Program-made: the position numbers and the translations under genes
Source of the DNA: Heterostelium multicystogenum
Lineage: Eukaryota; Evosea; Eumycetozoa; Acytosteliales; Acytosteliaceae
Direction of reading: 5' to 3'
NCBI GenBank assembly: GCA_003667245.1
Contig: RCNN01000003.1
Span: 1-64,000 of the forward strand
DNA: 64,000 nt
Notes under the pieces: generated by a model
The model's database searches: none
Told to the model about the DNA's origin: nothing
Seen by the model: only the letters and a program-made list of their open reading frames with translations
Shown: positions 11,000-21,592 of the stretch, piece after piece
How the letters are laid out: each line of letters opens with the position of its first letter
Numbering within the stretch: the first letter of the stretch is position 1

Positions 11000-11373
11000 T
11001 GGAACTGCCAGCCGGCTTGACCCACAGCGCGTTCAGCGAACTCATTGGCTGCCGCCTGCAGCGCCTGGAAACCGGTGTTGCCGAGGTGGCCTTGACCTGG
11101 AGACCGCAGTTGCGCAACCGCGCTGGCAAGCTCCATGGCGGGGCGATCTTCAGCCTGGTGGACATTGCCATGGGGCTGGCGTGTTCCAGCTCCCCATGGT
11201 TTTCGACCAGCAGAGCGCGACCATCGAATCCAAGCGCCTTTCCGCGACGGCGATGGTGCTGTGCACCGCCCGAGTGATTCACCCGGGTCGGCGCACGCTG
11301 GTGGTCGAGGCGGACGTGTACCAGGACGAAAAACTGGTCGCAAAAAGCACAAGGCACCTTCGCTGTCCTATAG
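10999..11373 (+). CDS. PaaI-family hotdog-fold thioesterase, three indels
   Basis: Small acyl-CoA thioesterase of the 4HBT/PaaI family (~124 aa). The hotdog core shows NRAGKLHGGAIFSLVDIAMG, with the HGG-x(6)-D helix segment typical of the family, and ATIESK. The ATG at 10999 overlaps the tex stop by one base. Frame breaks: an extra C and an extra T around 11193-11206, and an extra A near 11350. After repair the protein ends GTFAVL at 11373. Substrate unknown. The same tex-thioesterase-gshA order is found in P. aeruginosa. Confidence 0.85.
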
Positions 11374-11400
11374 CTCCCTGTCATCGATTTGAGTTAATTT

Positions 11401-11422
11401 CGGCGCTTCGAAAGTTGCGCCG
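11401..11422 (+). terminator. Hairpin downstream of thioesterase gene
   Basis: Stem CGGCGC / GCGCCG with a 10-nt loop, followed by AACTTTTCC. The short stem and moderate T-run make a Rho-independent terminator plausible. It lies between the tex-thioesterase unit and gshA. Confidence 0.45.
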
Positions 11423-11587
11423 AACTTTTCCTCGTGCGCGATGGCCAGATTCAGGGACGAGGGCGGCTCTTTCAGAGTGGGTCAATCCGGCTCAAAAACC
11501 AGGCGATAACGCCAGTTTCCACTTCACCCTTGTAGACCGTCCTGACCACCCCCATATTGGGGCGACTGACGCGTGAAGGAATCCAAC

Positions 11588-13173
11588 TTGAGCGAACTTC
11601 TCAACCGCCGCCTGGCCCTGCTCGGCAAGCACGAAACACCTCTCTTTGCTCGAGCAATGCCTGCACGGCATCGAGACGCGAATGCCTGCGCGTCACCGGT
11701 GAAGGCCGACTGGCACAAACGCCGCATCCCGAGGCCCTGGGCGCTGCACTGACCCCACGAACAGATCACCACCGACTATTCCGAGTCGCTGCTTGAAATT
11801 CATCACGCCGGCGTTGCCCAACCCGGCCGATACCCTGAGCAGCCTCGACAAGATCCACCGTTTTGCCTACAGCAAGCTCGGCAGCGAGTACCTGTGGAGT
11901 CCATCGATGCCGTGCCGTTGCCGGCCGAGGAAGATATTCCGATTGCCTACTACGGCACCTCCAACATCGGACAGCTCAAGTACGTGTATCGCAAGGGCCT
12001 GGCCCTGCGGTACGGCAAGACCATGCAGTGCATCGCCGGGATCCACTACAACTTTTCCCTGCCGGAAGACCTCTGGCCGTTGCTCAAGGAAGCCGAAGGC
12101 TTTGTGGGCACCGACCGGGATTACCAGTCCACGGCCTATATCGCGCTGATCCGTAACTTCCGCCGCTACAGCTGGCTGCTGATGTACCTGTTCGGCGCCT
12201 CGCCGGCCCTGGACGCCGGGTTTCCTGCGCGGTCGTTCGCACCAGCTCGAAGTGCTGGACGCCGACACCCTGTACCTGCCGTACGCCACCAGCCTGCGCA
12301 TGAGCGACCTGGGTTACCAGAGCAACGCCCAGGCCGGCCTGACGCCGTGCTACAACGACCTGGCGAGCTACACCGACAGCCTGCGCGAAGCTGTGGCAAC
12401 ACCCTACGCACCGTACGTCGAAGTCGGCACCCATAAGGACGGTGAGTGGGTTCAGCTCAACACCAACATCCCTGCAGATTGGAAAACGAGTACTACTCCA
12501 ACATCCGGCCCAAGCGCGTGACATACACCGGCGAACGGCCGATCCAGGCGCTGATGGCCCGTGGCATCCAGTACATCGAAGTGCGTTGCCTGGACATCAA
12601 CCCGTTCCTGCCGATGGGCATCGACTTGCAAGAGTCGCGCTTCCTCGATGCGTTCCTGCTGTATTGCGCGCTGAATGACAGCCGCTGTTCGCCGACAATG
12701 AGTGCGGCAACGCCACCTCCAACTTCCTCAGCGTGGTCAAGGAAGGCCGCCGTCCGGGCCTGCAATTGCAGCGCCGTGGCGAATCGGTGGACATGAAGGA
12801 ATGGGCGGCAGAGCTGCTGGAGCAGATTGCTCCGCTGGCGGCGATGCTGGACCAGAGCCAGGGCATCAATGAACACAGCCAGGCGCTGGACGCGCAGCTG
12901 GCGAAGGTCAAGGATTCGTCCCTGACCCCGTCGGCCCGGTGCTCGCGGCGATGAGCGAGCGTAAAGAGAGCTTTGCGCAGTTCTCGCTGCATCAGAGCCA
13001 GGTGCATGCGGAGTACTTCCGCAGCGAGCCGTTGAAGGCAGAGGAACAGGCACGTTTTGAGGAGCTGGCGCGCTTCGCTGGCGCAGCAGGCGGAGCTTGA
13101 GCAGAACGAAGTGGGTGATTTTGACGTGTTTGTCGGGTCGTACCAGGCGAGCATCCTCGCCATCAGCAACTAA
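11588..13173 (+). CDS. gshA: Glutamate-cysteine ligase, about ten indels
   Basis: First enzyme of glutathione synthesis, joining glutamate and cysteine with ATP; about 528 aa after repair. Recognisable segments in order: [99 protein letters not shown], and a C-terminal helix ending [11 protein letters not shown] use a TTG start (11588) because AAGGA lies six bases upstream and the residues match the family N terminus. Indels are at about 11631, 11752, 11805, 11905, 12225, 12478, 12688, 12943 and 13078. Loss of glutathione synthesis is unlikely in this genus, so these are read as errors. Confidence 0.92.
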
Positions 13174-13192
13174 AAAGCCTGACACAGACCCC

Positions 13193-13282
13193 TGTGGGAG
13201 CGGGCTTGCTCGCGAAAGCGTTGTATCAGTCGATGTATTCGGTGACTGATTCACCGCTTTCGCGAGCAAGCCCGCTCCCACA
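13193..13282. repeat. REPIN between gshA and tauA
   Basis: Inverted pair of the GTGGGAGCGGGCTTGCTCGC REP, 90 bp overall, in the gap between two same-strand genes. May act as a transcription attenuator or simply be a mobile repeat. Confidence 0.9.
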
Positions 13283-13421
13283 TTTGACCCTATGCGCCTT
13301 CTAGCCTGGCGCGCGAGTTTCTCCTCATAAGCTAATTCGAAAATGTTATTTATTTTCGGATTCTTAGATCATTTAGTCTTCTCACACGCCGACCTCCGGC
13401 CGCCTGATGAGGACTTCCCCC

Positions 13422-14400
13422 TTGAAACTGCACTTCCCCCTTCGCCTCTTGGCGGCGTTGTCCCTGGCCGGTGCCAGCCTGTTTGCCCAGGCCGCCGACG
13501 TGACCATCGCTTACCAGACCACCGTTGACCCGGCGAAAGTCGCTCAGGCCGACGGCGCGTACGAAAAAAGCCACCAACGCCAAGATCGACTGGCGCAAAT
13601 TCGACAACGGTGCCGACATCATCGCCGCCATCGCTTCCGGTGACGTGCAGATCGGCTACCTGGGCTCCAGCCCGCTGACCGCTGCCGTGACCCGCAAGGT
13701 TCCGGTGGAAACCTTCCTGATCGCCACCCAGATCGGCGGGGCCGAGGCCCTGGTGGCCCGCAACGGTTCGGGATCAACAGCCCGCAGGACCTGATCGGCA
13801 AGAAAGTCGCCGTGCCGTTCGTTTCCACCGGCCACTACAGCCTGCTGGCCGCGTTGAAGCACTGGAACATCGACCCGTCCAAAGTGACCATCCTCAACCT
13901 CGCCCCGCCGGCCATCATCGCCGCCTGGAAACGTGGTGATATCGACGCCACCTACGTGTGGGACCCAGCGCTTGGCGTAGCCAAGGAAAAACGGCAAGGT
14001 GCTGATCACCTCCGGCGAACTGGCCAAGTTCGGCGCGCCGACCTCGATGCCTGGATCGTGCGTAAGGATTTCGCCGAGAAAGCACCCGGAAATCGTCACG
14101 GCCTTTGCCAAGGTCACCCTGGATGCCTATGCCGCTTACCGCAAAGACCCACAAGCCTGGCTGGCTGACAAAGGCAACGTCGACAAACTGGTGAAGCTCT
14201 CCGGGGCCAAGGCCAGCGACATTCCGCTGCTGCTGCAAGGCAACGTCTACCCGCTGGCGGCTGACCAGGTCACCCTGCTCGGCGCACCGACCACCAAGGC
14301 TGTCACCGATACCGCCGCGTTCCTCAAGGAACAAGGCAAGGTCGACGCCGTACTGCCGGACTACGCCCCGTACGTCAGCCCGAAGTTCATCACTAACTGA
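13422..14400 (+). CDS. tauA: Taurine ABC transporter periplasmic binding protein, at least five indels
   Basis: Binds taurine in the periplasm for TauBC. A signal peptide (KLHFPLRLLAALSLAGASLF, cleaved after AQA) starts the protein, followed by ADVTIAYQTTVDP, the NrtA/SsuA-type fold, DVQIGYLGSSPL and GDIDATYVWDPALG. I prefer the TTG start at 13422, which has GAGGA eight bases upstream; an ATG at 13407 lacks an SD. Frame breaks near 13566, 13771, 13988, 14046 and 14086 put the segment DAWIVRKDFAEK out of frame; each is one base. The AT-rich DNA just upstream (13330-13380) is the likely CysB/Cbl-type control region, by analogy with other tau operons. Confidence 0.9.
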
Positions 14401-14418
14401 TACCAGGAGTTAACCGCG

Positions 14419-15197
14419 ATGGCCTTGCTACAACTGGAGCGCATCAGCGCACAGTACCCAGGCAGCCCGGAGCCAGTACTGGCAGATATTTCCCTGAGCC
14501 TTGGGCCCCAGCAATTGCTGGTGGCCCTCGGCCCTTCCGGCAGTGGCAAGACTTCGCTGTTGAACCTGATTGCCGGCTTTGTCGAACCCAGCGCCGGGCG
14601 CATCACCCTTGACGGTGTGCCGGTAAAAGGACCGAGCGCCGAACGCGGCGTGGTGTTCCAGGACGACGCCCTGCTGCCCTGGCAGGACGTGCTGGCCAAC
14701 GTCGGCTTCGGCCTGGAGTTGGCAGGCGTGCCCAAGGACCAGCGGGAAATCCGCGCCCGGGAAATGCTCGCCCTGGTGGACCTCGCCGGTTTCGACAGCC
14801 GTCGTATCTGGCAACTCTCCGGTGGCCAGAAGCAACGTGTCGGACTGGCTCGTGCATTGGCTGCCGACCCCGCGTACTGCTGATGGACGAACCCTTCGGC
14901 GCCCTTGATGCCTTCACCCGCGAACAGATGCAGGAGCTGTTGCTGCAAGTCTGGCGGCGCACGGCCAAACCGGTATTCCTGATTACCCACGACATCGAAG
15001 AAGCGGTGTTCCTCGCCACGGATTTGATTCTGCTGGCGCCCAACCCCGGCCAGATCGTCGAGCGCCTGAGCCTGGACTTCGGCCAGCGCTACGCCGCCGG
15101 TGAGTCGGCACGCGCGATCAAGTCCGACCCGCGCTTTATCGAAACCCGCGAACACGTGCTGGGCAAGGTGTTCTCCCAACGGCAGGTGTCCGCATGA
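14419..15197 (+). CDS. tauB: Taurine ABC transporter ATPase, one indel
   Basis: ATP-binding subunit of the taurine importer, 259 aa. Walker [11 protein letters not shown]-loop [11 protein letters not shown], signature LSGGQKQRV, Walker [12 protein letters not shown] and switch ITHDIEEA are all present. One base is missing near 14872 between the signature and Walker B (ADP..VLLMDEP), which would otherwise end the protein at 14883. The stop overlaps tauC (ATGA at 15194), consistent with one tauABCD transcript. Confidence 0.92.
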
Positions 15198-16030
15198 GCA
15201 GTTACGAATTACCGGCCACGGCCACCAAGCCGGCGAGCAAACCCGTCGTGCCCGTACGCCGCAGCCTGAGCACCCGCTGGATCAGCGTGCTGACCCTGGT
15301 GACCCTGGTTGCCATCTGGTGGGCCGTGACCGCCAGCGGGCTGATCGAGCCGCTGTTCCTGCCACCGCCTTCGGCCGTGCTGCAAAAAGGCTGGCTGCTG
15401 GCGACCACCGGCTACATGGATTCCACCCTGTGGCAGCACCTGGGCGCGAGCCTCAAGCGCATCGGCCTGGGCCTCGGCTTTGCCGTGCTGACCGCCGTGC
15501 CGGTGGGGATTGCCATCGGCTCCAACCTCATCGCCCGGGGCATTCTCGACCCGCTGATCGAGTTCTACCGGCCGATTCCACCACTGGCCTACCTGCCGCT
15601 GATCGTGATCTGGTGCGGCATCGGCGAGCTGTCCAAAGTACTGCTGATCTACTTGGCGATTTTTGCGCCGATTGCCATCGCGACCGCCACCGGCGTACGT
15701 ACCGTCGACCCGGCCAAACTGCGCGCCGCGCAGTCGTTGGGCGCTACCCGGGCACAACTGATTCGCCATGTGATCCTGCCGAGCGCCCTGCCCGACATCC
15801 TCACCGGCGTGCGGATTGGCCTGGGCGTGGGTTGGTCGACCCTGGTAGCCGCAGAATTGATCGCGGCCACCAGCGGCCTGGGCTTCATGGTGCAGTCCGC
15901 CGCGCAGTTCCTGGTCACCGACGTGGTGGTGCTGGGGATTCTGGTGATCGCGCTGATCGCCTTCGCCATGGAAATGGGCTTGCGTGCCCTGCAGCGCAAA
16001 TTGGTGCCGTGGCATGGCCAGGCACACTGA
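15194..16030 (+). CDS. tauC: Taurine ABC transporter permease
   Basis: Inner-membrane permease, 278 aa, frame intact. Six hydrophobic segments are visible after a ~25-residue cytoplasmic start. The EAA loop, which docks TauB, reads [23 protein letters not shown]. Starts inside the end of tauB by a 4-bp overlap. Confidence 0.94.
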   Translation: MSSYELPATATKPASKPVVPVRRSLSTRWISVLTLVTLVAIWWAVTASGLIEPLFLPPPSAVLQKGWLLATTGYMDSTLWQHLGASLKRIGLGLGFAVLTAVPVGIAIGSNLIARGILDPLIEFYRPIPPLAYLPLIVIWCGIGELSKVLLIYLAIFAPIAIATATGVRTVDPAKLRAAQSLGATRAQLIRHVILPSALPDILTGVRIGLGVGWSTLVAAELIAATSGLGFMVQSAAQFLVTDVVVLGILVIALIAFAMEMGLRALQRKLVPWHGQAH

Positions 16031-16051
16031 AAAAATTTTCGACGAGAATCC

Positions 16052-16889
16052 ATGAGCAGCCTGACCGTAACACCTCTCAGCACCGCCCTTGGCGCCCAGA
16101 TCAGTGGCGTCGACATCACCCAACCGCTGAACATTGAAGACCGCGACGCCATCGAACAGGCGCTGCTCAAGCATTCGGTACTGTTCTTCCGCAACCAGCC
16201 GATCAACCCGCAGCAACAGGCGCGGTTCGCGGCGAATTTCGGCGACCTGCACATTCACCCGATCTACCCCAACGTGCCGGAGCAGCCAGAAGTGCTGATC
16301 CTCGACACCGCCGTGACCGACGTGCGCGACAACGCCATCTGGCACACCGACGTGACCTTCCTGCCCACCCCGGCCCTCGGTGCGGTACTGAGCGCCAAGC
16401 TGCTGCCGGAGTTTGGTGGCGATACGTTGTGGGCCAGCGGGATTGCCGCGTATGAGGCGTTGTCCGAGCCGTTCAAGAAGCTGTTGGACGGTTTGACGGC
16501 AACCCATGACTTCACCCGCTCCTTCCCGCTGGAGCGTTACGGCAACACGCCGGAAGATTTGGCGCGCTGGGAAGAAGCCCGGCGCAAGAACCCGCCGCTG
16601 TCTCATCCGGTGATTCGTACGCACCCGGTGAGCGGGCGTAAATCGCTGTTCGTTCAGCGAGGGGTTCACCAGCAAGATCAACGAACTGGAGCCGGCAGAA
16701 AGCGACGTGGTGTTGAAGCTGCTGTTTGCCCATGCAACACGGCCGGAATTCACCATTCGCTGGCGTTGGCAGGAAAATGACGTGGCGTTCTGGGATAACC
16801 GCGTGACCCAGCATTACGCGGTGGATGATTACCGGCCGCAGCGGCGGGTGATGCATCGGGCGACGATTCTTGGAGATGTGCCGTTCTAG
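16052..16889 (+). CDS. tauD: Taurine dioxygenase, one indel
   Basis: Fe(II)/2-oxoglutarate-dependent dioxygenase that oxidises taurine and releases sulfite and aminoacetaldehyde, supplying sulfur. The iron ligands are visible as the H-x-D pair in IWHTDVTF and the distal His in [10 protein letters not shown]; the 2-oxoglutarate Arg is in [11 protein letters not shown]. About 278 aa, the usual size. An extra T near 16650 breaks the frame at LFV-SEGFTSK. Last gene of tauABCD, followed by a REPIN and the convergent aldo/keto reductase gene. Confidence 0.93.
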
Positions 16890-16909
16890 CAGGCACACCA
16901 CAAATCAAA

Positions 16910-16999
16910 TGTGGGAGCGGGCTTGCTCGCGAAAGCGGTGAATCAGTCGACATATCCAGTGACTGACACTCCGCTTTCGCGAGCAAGCCCGCTCCCACA
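16910..16999. repeat. REPIN between convergent tauD and aldo/keto reductase genes
   Basis: 90-bp inverted pair of the GTGGGAGCGGGCTTGCTCGC REP with a ~35-bp centre. Lies exactly in the convergent gap, where it could act as a bidirectional transcription stop. Confidence 0.9.
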
Positions 17000-17036
17000 T
17001 TGGGTAGAGGTTGATGCAGGAATCGGGCTCTACCGC

Positions 17037-18074
17037 TTATTCAGCCGTAGACGGCTTCTCCCACAAGTTAATCCCGCCTTCCTGGGCAAACCGATCAATC
17101 TCCGCCAGTTCCTGCGCGCTGAAGCTCAGGTTCTGCAACGCACCGACGTTTTCAATGATCTGCTCCGGCCGGCTCGCGCCGATCAGGGCGCTGGTGACCC
17201 GTGGATCACGCAACGTCCACGCCAACGCCATCTGCGCCAGGCTCTGGCCACGGCGCTTGGCAATTTCATTCAGCGCGCGGGCGTGGGCGATGTTGGCCTC
17301 GGACAAGTGCTTGGCCTGCAACGAACCACCCCCCGGGCGATTGACCCGCGCATCCGCCGGTACGCCGTCGAGGTATTTGTCGGTCAGCAGGCCCTGGGCC
17401 AATGGCGTGAACGCGATCACCCCGGCACCGAGTTCTTCGGTGACGTCCAGCAGGTCTTTTTCCACCCAGCGGTTGAGCAGGTTGTAGGCCGGCTGGTGGA
17501 TCAGCAGCGGGACTTTCCACTCCTGGAGCAGCGCCGCAATTTCCCGGGTTTTCACGCCGGAGTAGGACGAGATCCCGATGTACAACGCCTTGCCCTGTTG
17601 CACGGCGGTGGCCAGTGCGCTGGCGGTTTCTTCCAGCGGGGTGTCGGCATCAAAACGGTGGGAGTAGAAGATGTCCACGTAGTCGACGCCCAGGCGTTGC
17701 AGGCTCTGGTCGAGGCTCGCCAAGACGTACTTGCGCGAACCGCCGCCCTGGCCATAAGGGCCCGGCCACATGTCCCAGCCCGCCTTGCTGGAGATGATCA
17801 GTTCGTCGCGGTAATGCTTGAAGTCTTCCCGCAGCAAACGACCGAAGTTGATCTCGGCGCTGCCGTATGGAGGGCCGTAGTTGTTGGCCAGGTCGAAGTG
17901 GTTGATACCCAGGTCGAACGCCGTGCGCAGGAGGGCGCGCTGGGTATCGATCGGGGTGCTGTCGCCAAAGTTGTGCCACAGCCCCAGGGACAGTGCCGGC
18001 AGCACCAGTCCGCTGCGACCTACGCGGCGGTAAGGAATAGATTCATAGCGGTTTTCGGCAGCAATGTAAGTCAT
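17037..18074 (-). CDS. mgrA: Aldo/keto reductase, L-glyceraldehyde-3-phosphate reductase type
   Basis: NADPH-dependent aldo/keto reductase of 345 aa, intact. It shows the catalytic tetrad of the superfamily: Asp in HFDLANNYG together with the Tyr, Lys in ISSKAGW, and His in FYSHRFD; the C-terminal cofactor-binding segment is ALIGASRPEQI. Sequence features fit the YghZ/MgrA (Gpr) subfamily that reduces L-glyceraldehyde-3-phosphate and methylglyoxal. The gene name is a subfamily assignment only. No obvious operon partner. Confidence 0.85.
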   Translation of the reverse strand: MTYIAAENRYESIPYRRVGRSGLVLPALSLGLWHNFGDSTPIDTQRALLRTAFDLGINHFDLANNYGPPYGSAEINFGRLLREDFKHYRDELIISSKAGWDMWPGPYGQGGGSRKYVLASLDQSLQRLGVDYVDIFYSHRFDADTPLEETASALATAVQQGKALYIGISSYSGVKTREIAALLQEWKVPLLIHQPAYNLLNRWVEKDLLDVTEELGAGVIAFTPLAQGLLTDKYLDGVPADARVNRPGGGSLQAKHLSEANIAHARALNEIAKRRGQSLAQMALAWTLRDPRVTSALIGASRPEQIIENVGALQNLSFSAQELAEIDRFAQEGGINLWEKPSTAE

Positions 18075-18101
18075 CGAATCCTCTCTTGGACTTGGGCAAA
18101 T

Positions 18102-18134
18102 AAGGCCCGGGAATAAGCATATTCCCGGGCCTTT
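18102..18134 (-). terminator. Strong hairpin downstream of OprD-type porin gene
   Basis: Inverted repeat AAGGCCCGGGAATA / TATTCCCGGGCCTT (14-bp arms, 5-nt loop). On the minus strand it is about 50 bp after the porin stop and followed by ATTTG, so it most likely ends the porin transcript. Confidence 0.7.
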
Positions 18135-18182
18135 TAAGCAGCTGAATCGCTTAAGTCTGCCTATCCCTTTTACAGCAAAGTC

Positions 18183-19532
18183 CTACCAGAGTGGAACGAC
18201 GTAGCTTACATAGAAGCGGTTTTCATCTTGCACCGTGGCACCGGTGATATCCGGGCTGGCGTGGGCATTTCGCCAGGTTACGCCGAGGCCTTTGAGGGTG
18301 CCGGTGGGCACCTGGTAAGCCACGGTGACGTTACGTTCCCATTCACTGGTAGTGCCTTGGGTGGTGCGGATGTCATCACCGTGTGCGTAGGACGTGGCGA
18401 AGGTCAGGCCGTTAAGGCCGAGTTTGCCGAAGTCATATTTATACTGCGCCAGCCAGGTGCGCTCGCCGGCATGCTGGAATTTGTTCAGTTGCATGTTGGT
18501 GAGTGCCGGGGTGTCGGCGCCCGAGCCCGGGCCCTGGTTGCTGGCACCGCTGTTCAGGCCGGAATCCAGGTACGGGAAGTCGCTGTCGCCGCTGTTTTTC
18601 TGGATGCCCAGGCCGACGGTATGGCCGTCCAGGCTGTAGCTTTCCAACAGGCTGACGGTGGACTGGTTGATGCGGCCCTTGGAGGTGCCATCGCCGTAGA
18701 GACCCGCAGCGGAATAGTCTTTGTCGCCCGCGGCGTTTTCACCCACACCCAGGCTGCGGTACAGGCGCACGTCGGTGTCGATCGCGCCGACAGGCAAGGC
18801 GTCATGACGCTTGGCACCGAGGAAGAACTGCTGGTAGTAATCCTCAAGGTTGGAGTACCACAGGCTGACGGTGGTGTCCGGCAAACCTTTGTAGTCCGCG
18901 CCGCCGTAGAGGAAGCGATCGCTCTCTTTGGTGCCGCCGGCGGTGATCATGCCCTGGTCGCCGGTTTCGTTGCGGATCTTGGTCTTGAGGATGTCACCGG
19001 CGGTAAAGGTGAAGTCGGTCAAGTCCTTGGAAACCAACTGCACGCCGGTGTTGGTCTGCTGGTACAGGCGGCCGTCGGTGTTGGCCAGCACCGGGTTGTT
19101 GCCGTACAGCGTACCGACGCGCAATTCATCCTGGGCGAAGCGCATCTTGAAGGTCGGGCTGAGCACGCCGAACTGGTCGGCCGACTTGCCGTTATCCAGC
19201 GGGAACATGCTGCCGGGGTAGCGGCCCTGGTGATCCTTGTCATTGAGGTCGCCGCCGGAGTCCAGTTTCAAACCGTAGAACGCCTGCAGGTCCAGGCCAA
19301 AGCCCACCGGCCCATCGGTGTAGCCGGACTTGAAGTTGAACTCAAAACCCTGGCCCCAATCACGGATGCTGTGGGCCTTGTTATTGCTGTTCACCACATC
19401 CCGCCCCTGCTGGTTGAGGTAGCGGTTGAGCAGGGTCACGTCGGCGTGGCTGTCATCGATAAAATCGGCGTGGGCGGACAGCATAAAGCTCGCCATGGCG
19501 GCACCCACCATGGGGCTTAATAACGTCTTCAT
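18183..19532 (-). CDS. OprD-family outer membrane porin
   Basis: 449-aa outer-membrane beta-barrel of the OprD/Occ family, intact. A signal peptide ends at AHA, followed by FIDDSHADVTLLNRYLNQ and the alternating strand pattern of the barrel; the C terminus is YVSYVVPLW, ending in the aromatic residue needed for outer-membrane insertion. Length and start resemble OprE/OprQ-like members. The substrate (amino acid, aromatic acid or similar) cannot be told from the sequence. A monocistronic unit with its own terminator. Confidence 0.9.
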   Translation of the reverse strand: MKTLLSPMVGAAMASFMLSAHADFIDDSHADVTLLNRYLNQQGRDVVNSNNKAHSIRDWGQGFEFNFKSGYTDGPVGFGLDLQAFYGLKLDSGGDLNDKDHQGRYPGSMFPLDNGKSADQFGVLSPTFKMRFAQDELRVGTLYGNNPVLANTDGRLYQQTNTGVQLVSKDLTDFTFTAGDILKTKIRNETGDQGMITAGGTKESDRFLYGGADYKGLPDTTVSLWYSNLEDYYQQFFLGAKRHDALPVGAIDTDVRLYRSLGVGENAAGDKDYSAAGLYGDGTSKGRINQSTVSLLESYSLDGHTVGLGIQKNSGDSDFPYLDSGLNSGASNQGPGSGADTPALTNMQLNKFQHAGERTWLAQYKYDFGKLGLNGLTFATSYAHGDDIRTTQGTTSEWERNVTVAYQVPTGTLKGLGVTWRNAHASPDITGATVQDENRFYVSYVVPLW

Positions 19533-19672
19533 TGGTACCGGTCTCCGTCACTGTTCTGAAATGAAAGCGTCAAACGCTTCACACAATTAGGCGATGGCCA
19601 TGTGACAGTTCGGAGTCAAAACACCCTTTACCCGGATGAAATTAAATTTAAGAAACCCAGTAAAGACGCGGG

Positions 19673-20563
19673 TTAGCGGGCAGTGGCGAAGATTTCGGCG
19701 AGCCAATCGACGAACACTCGCACCCTCGGCGACATGTGTCGGTTTTGCGGGTAGAGCACCGAAACCGGCATGGGCGGCGGTGGTGTATCAATGAGGATTT
19801 CCTGCATCACGCCCTGGTTGATCAGCTCGACGATGCGGTAGTGCGGGCACTGGATAATGCCCAGTCCGGCGACTGCGCTGGCGGCATAAATCTCTGCGCC
19901 GAACACCGACAGCGCCCCCTCGATCGTCACTTCCTGCACCTGGCCGTCGACCATGAATTCGAAGGGGAACAGCTTCGCGGTGGTGCGTGAAACATAGTTC
20001 ACCGCACGGTGCTCGCCCAGGTCGGCGAGGCGCTTCGGCTCGCCGTATTTGCGCAGGTAGGCCGGGCTCGCGCAGGTCACCTGGCGCAGCGTCGCAACCC
20101 GGCGACCGATCAACGCCGAATCCCCCAGGGTGCCCGCCCGCAGCACACAATCCACGCCTTCGGCGATCAGGTCGACGAAGCGGTCCGCCTCGCTGATGGA
20201 CAGCTCGATTTCCGGGTAGCGCGCCATGAATTGCGGCAGCGTCGGGATCACGAAGTACTTGGCCAGGGTGCCGTGCAAATCCACCCGCAGGCGGCCCTTG
20301 GGGGCCACCGAACGGAAGGCCAGTTCCGCCTCTTCCAGCTCCGCCAGCAGTTGCACACAGCGCAGGTAATAGGCCTCGCCATCCAGCGTGGGGCGGACGC
20401 GGCGAGTGCTGCGTTCCAGCAGGCGCGTGCCGAGCCAGGCCTCGAACTGGTTGAGGGTGTGGGTCAGGGTGGCGCGCGGCAGGTTCAGGTCATCGGCCGC
20501 GAGCGTGAAGCTGCTGCGTTCGTAAATCCTCACGAACACTTTCATCGCTTTGACCTGGTCCAC
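19673..20563 (-). CDS. LysR-family transcriptional regulator
   Basis: 296-aa LysR regulator, intact. The N-terminal winged helix reads SSFTLAADDLNLPRATLTHT with a LLERSTRRV wing, followed by the effector-binding domain. It is divergent from the SDR gene at 20683 across ~120 bp, the classical arrangement in which such a regulator controls the neighbouring oxidoreductase. It belongs to the large CrgA-like group found beside SDR genes. The effector is unknown. Confidence 0.9.
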   Translation of the reverse strand: MDQVKAMKVFVRIYERSSFTLAADDLNLPRATLTHTLNQFEAWLGTRLLERSTRRVRPTLDGEAYYLRCVQLLAELEEAELAFRSVAPKGRLRVDLHGTLAKYFVIPTLPQFMARYPEIELSISEADRFVDLIAEGVDCVLRAGTLGDSALIGRRVATLRQVTCASPAYLRKYGEPKRLADLGEHRAVNYVSRTTAKLFPFEFMVDGQVQEVTIEGALSVFGAEIYAASAVAGLGIIQCPHYRIVELINQGVMQEILIDTPPPPMPVSVLYPQNRHMSPRVRVFVDWLAEIFATAR

Positions 20564-20682
20564 GGCGCGTCTCCATTGTTGGCGATTCTTGAACAGTCAA
20601 GGCAACTCTGGCGCATTTATCGGCCTGGGTAAACATGTGAATCTGCTTCCACACCCAACCACTGCCCCAAGGAAATCAGATC

Positions 20683-21415
20683 ATGACTACCCAAGTTGCT
20701 ATCGTTACCGGCGCCTCACGCGGCATCGGCGCTGTGGTTGCCAGACAACTGGCTGCCGACGGTTATGCCGTCGCCATCAACTACGCCAACAGCGCCATCG
20801 AAGCGTCAAGGCTGGTAGTGGAGTTGCGCCAGGCCGGCCACCAAGCCATAGCGATCCAGGGCGACGTGGCCAGCGCCGCCGACGTCAAGCGCCTGTTCGA
20901 CGAGACCGAAGCCCAGCTGGGCAAGGTTGATGTGCTGATCAACAACGCCGGGATTCTCAAGGTGCTGCCGCTGGCCCAAACACAGCGATGAGCTCTACAA
21001 CCAGAACTTCGACATCCATACCCGCGGCACCTTCAACGCCCTGCGTGAAGCCGCCACCCGCCTGAACGACGGCGGGCGCATCGTCAATTTCTCCAGCAGC
21101 ACCGTCGGCCTCAACTTCCCCGGTTATGCGGTGTACATCGCCAGCAAGGCGGCGGTGGAATCCCTGACCCAGGTGTTCGCCAAGGAAATGCGCGGCCGGC
21201 GCATCACCGTCAACGCCGTTGCCCCGGGCCCGGTGGCGACCGAACTGTTCCTGCATGGCAAAAGCGAAGAGCAGATCCAGGGCCTGGCCAAGATGGCACC
21301 CCTGGAACGCCTGGGCCAACCGGAAGATATCGCCCGCGTGGTGGCGTTCCTGGTTAGCCCGGCCGGTGGTTGGGTGAACGGGCAAATCCTGCGGGCCAAT
21401 GGTGGTTTGGTCTGA
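20683..21415 (+). CDS. SDR-family oxidoreductase, one indel
   Basis: Classical short-chain dehydrogenase/reductase of ~244 aa. Cofactor motif TGASRGIG, structural NNAG, catalytic Ser in NFSSST, and Y-x-x-x-K in YIASK. The C-terminal part VNAVAPGPVATELF is also typical. A single extra base near 20983 breaks the frame after PLAQT. Likely controlled by the divergent LysR gene. Substrate unknown. Confidence 0.9.
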
Positions 21416-21451
21416 AGGCCACGCAGCACTCACTCTACGACGCACTAATAT

Positions 21452-21546
21452 TGTGGCGAGGGAGCTTGCTCCCGCTGGAGTGCGCAGCGCTCCCATCTTT
21501 TTTGGGGCCGCTGTGCAGCCCAGCGGGAGCAAGCTCCCTCGCCACA
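21452..21546. repeat. REPIN of a second family (GTGGCGAGGGAGCTTGCTCCC)
   Basis: Inverted pair of the TGTGGCGAGGGAGCTTGCTC type REP, about 95 bp in all, between the SDR gene and the small membrane protein gene. Different family from the main REPINs of this window. Confidence 0.85.
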
Positions 21547-21592
21547 GGTTTGGTGTTCACGGAAAATCAGCGGGTATCAGGAGACTTCAGAT

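Noticed and set aside
11588..13173. gshA, and many other broken genes, as pseudogenes
   Set aside because: Each break is a single base, restores the conserved protein when repaired, and the pattern covers core genes throughout the window. Sequence error is the simpler explanation.
15209..16756. Long antisense ORF (515 codons, minus strand) across tauC and tauD
   Set aside because: Composition is His/Gln/Arg-rich with no family motif, and it mirrors the codon structure of the tau genes on the other strand. High-GC DNA commonly gives such shadows.
18228..19520. 430-codon ORF on the plus strand opposite the OprD-type porin
   Set aside because: Shadow frame of an intact porin gene; Val/Gly/Ala-rich sequence without domain features.
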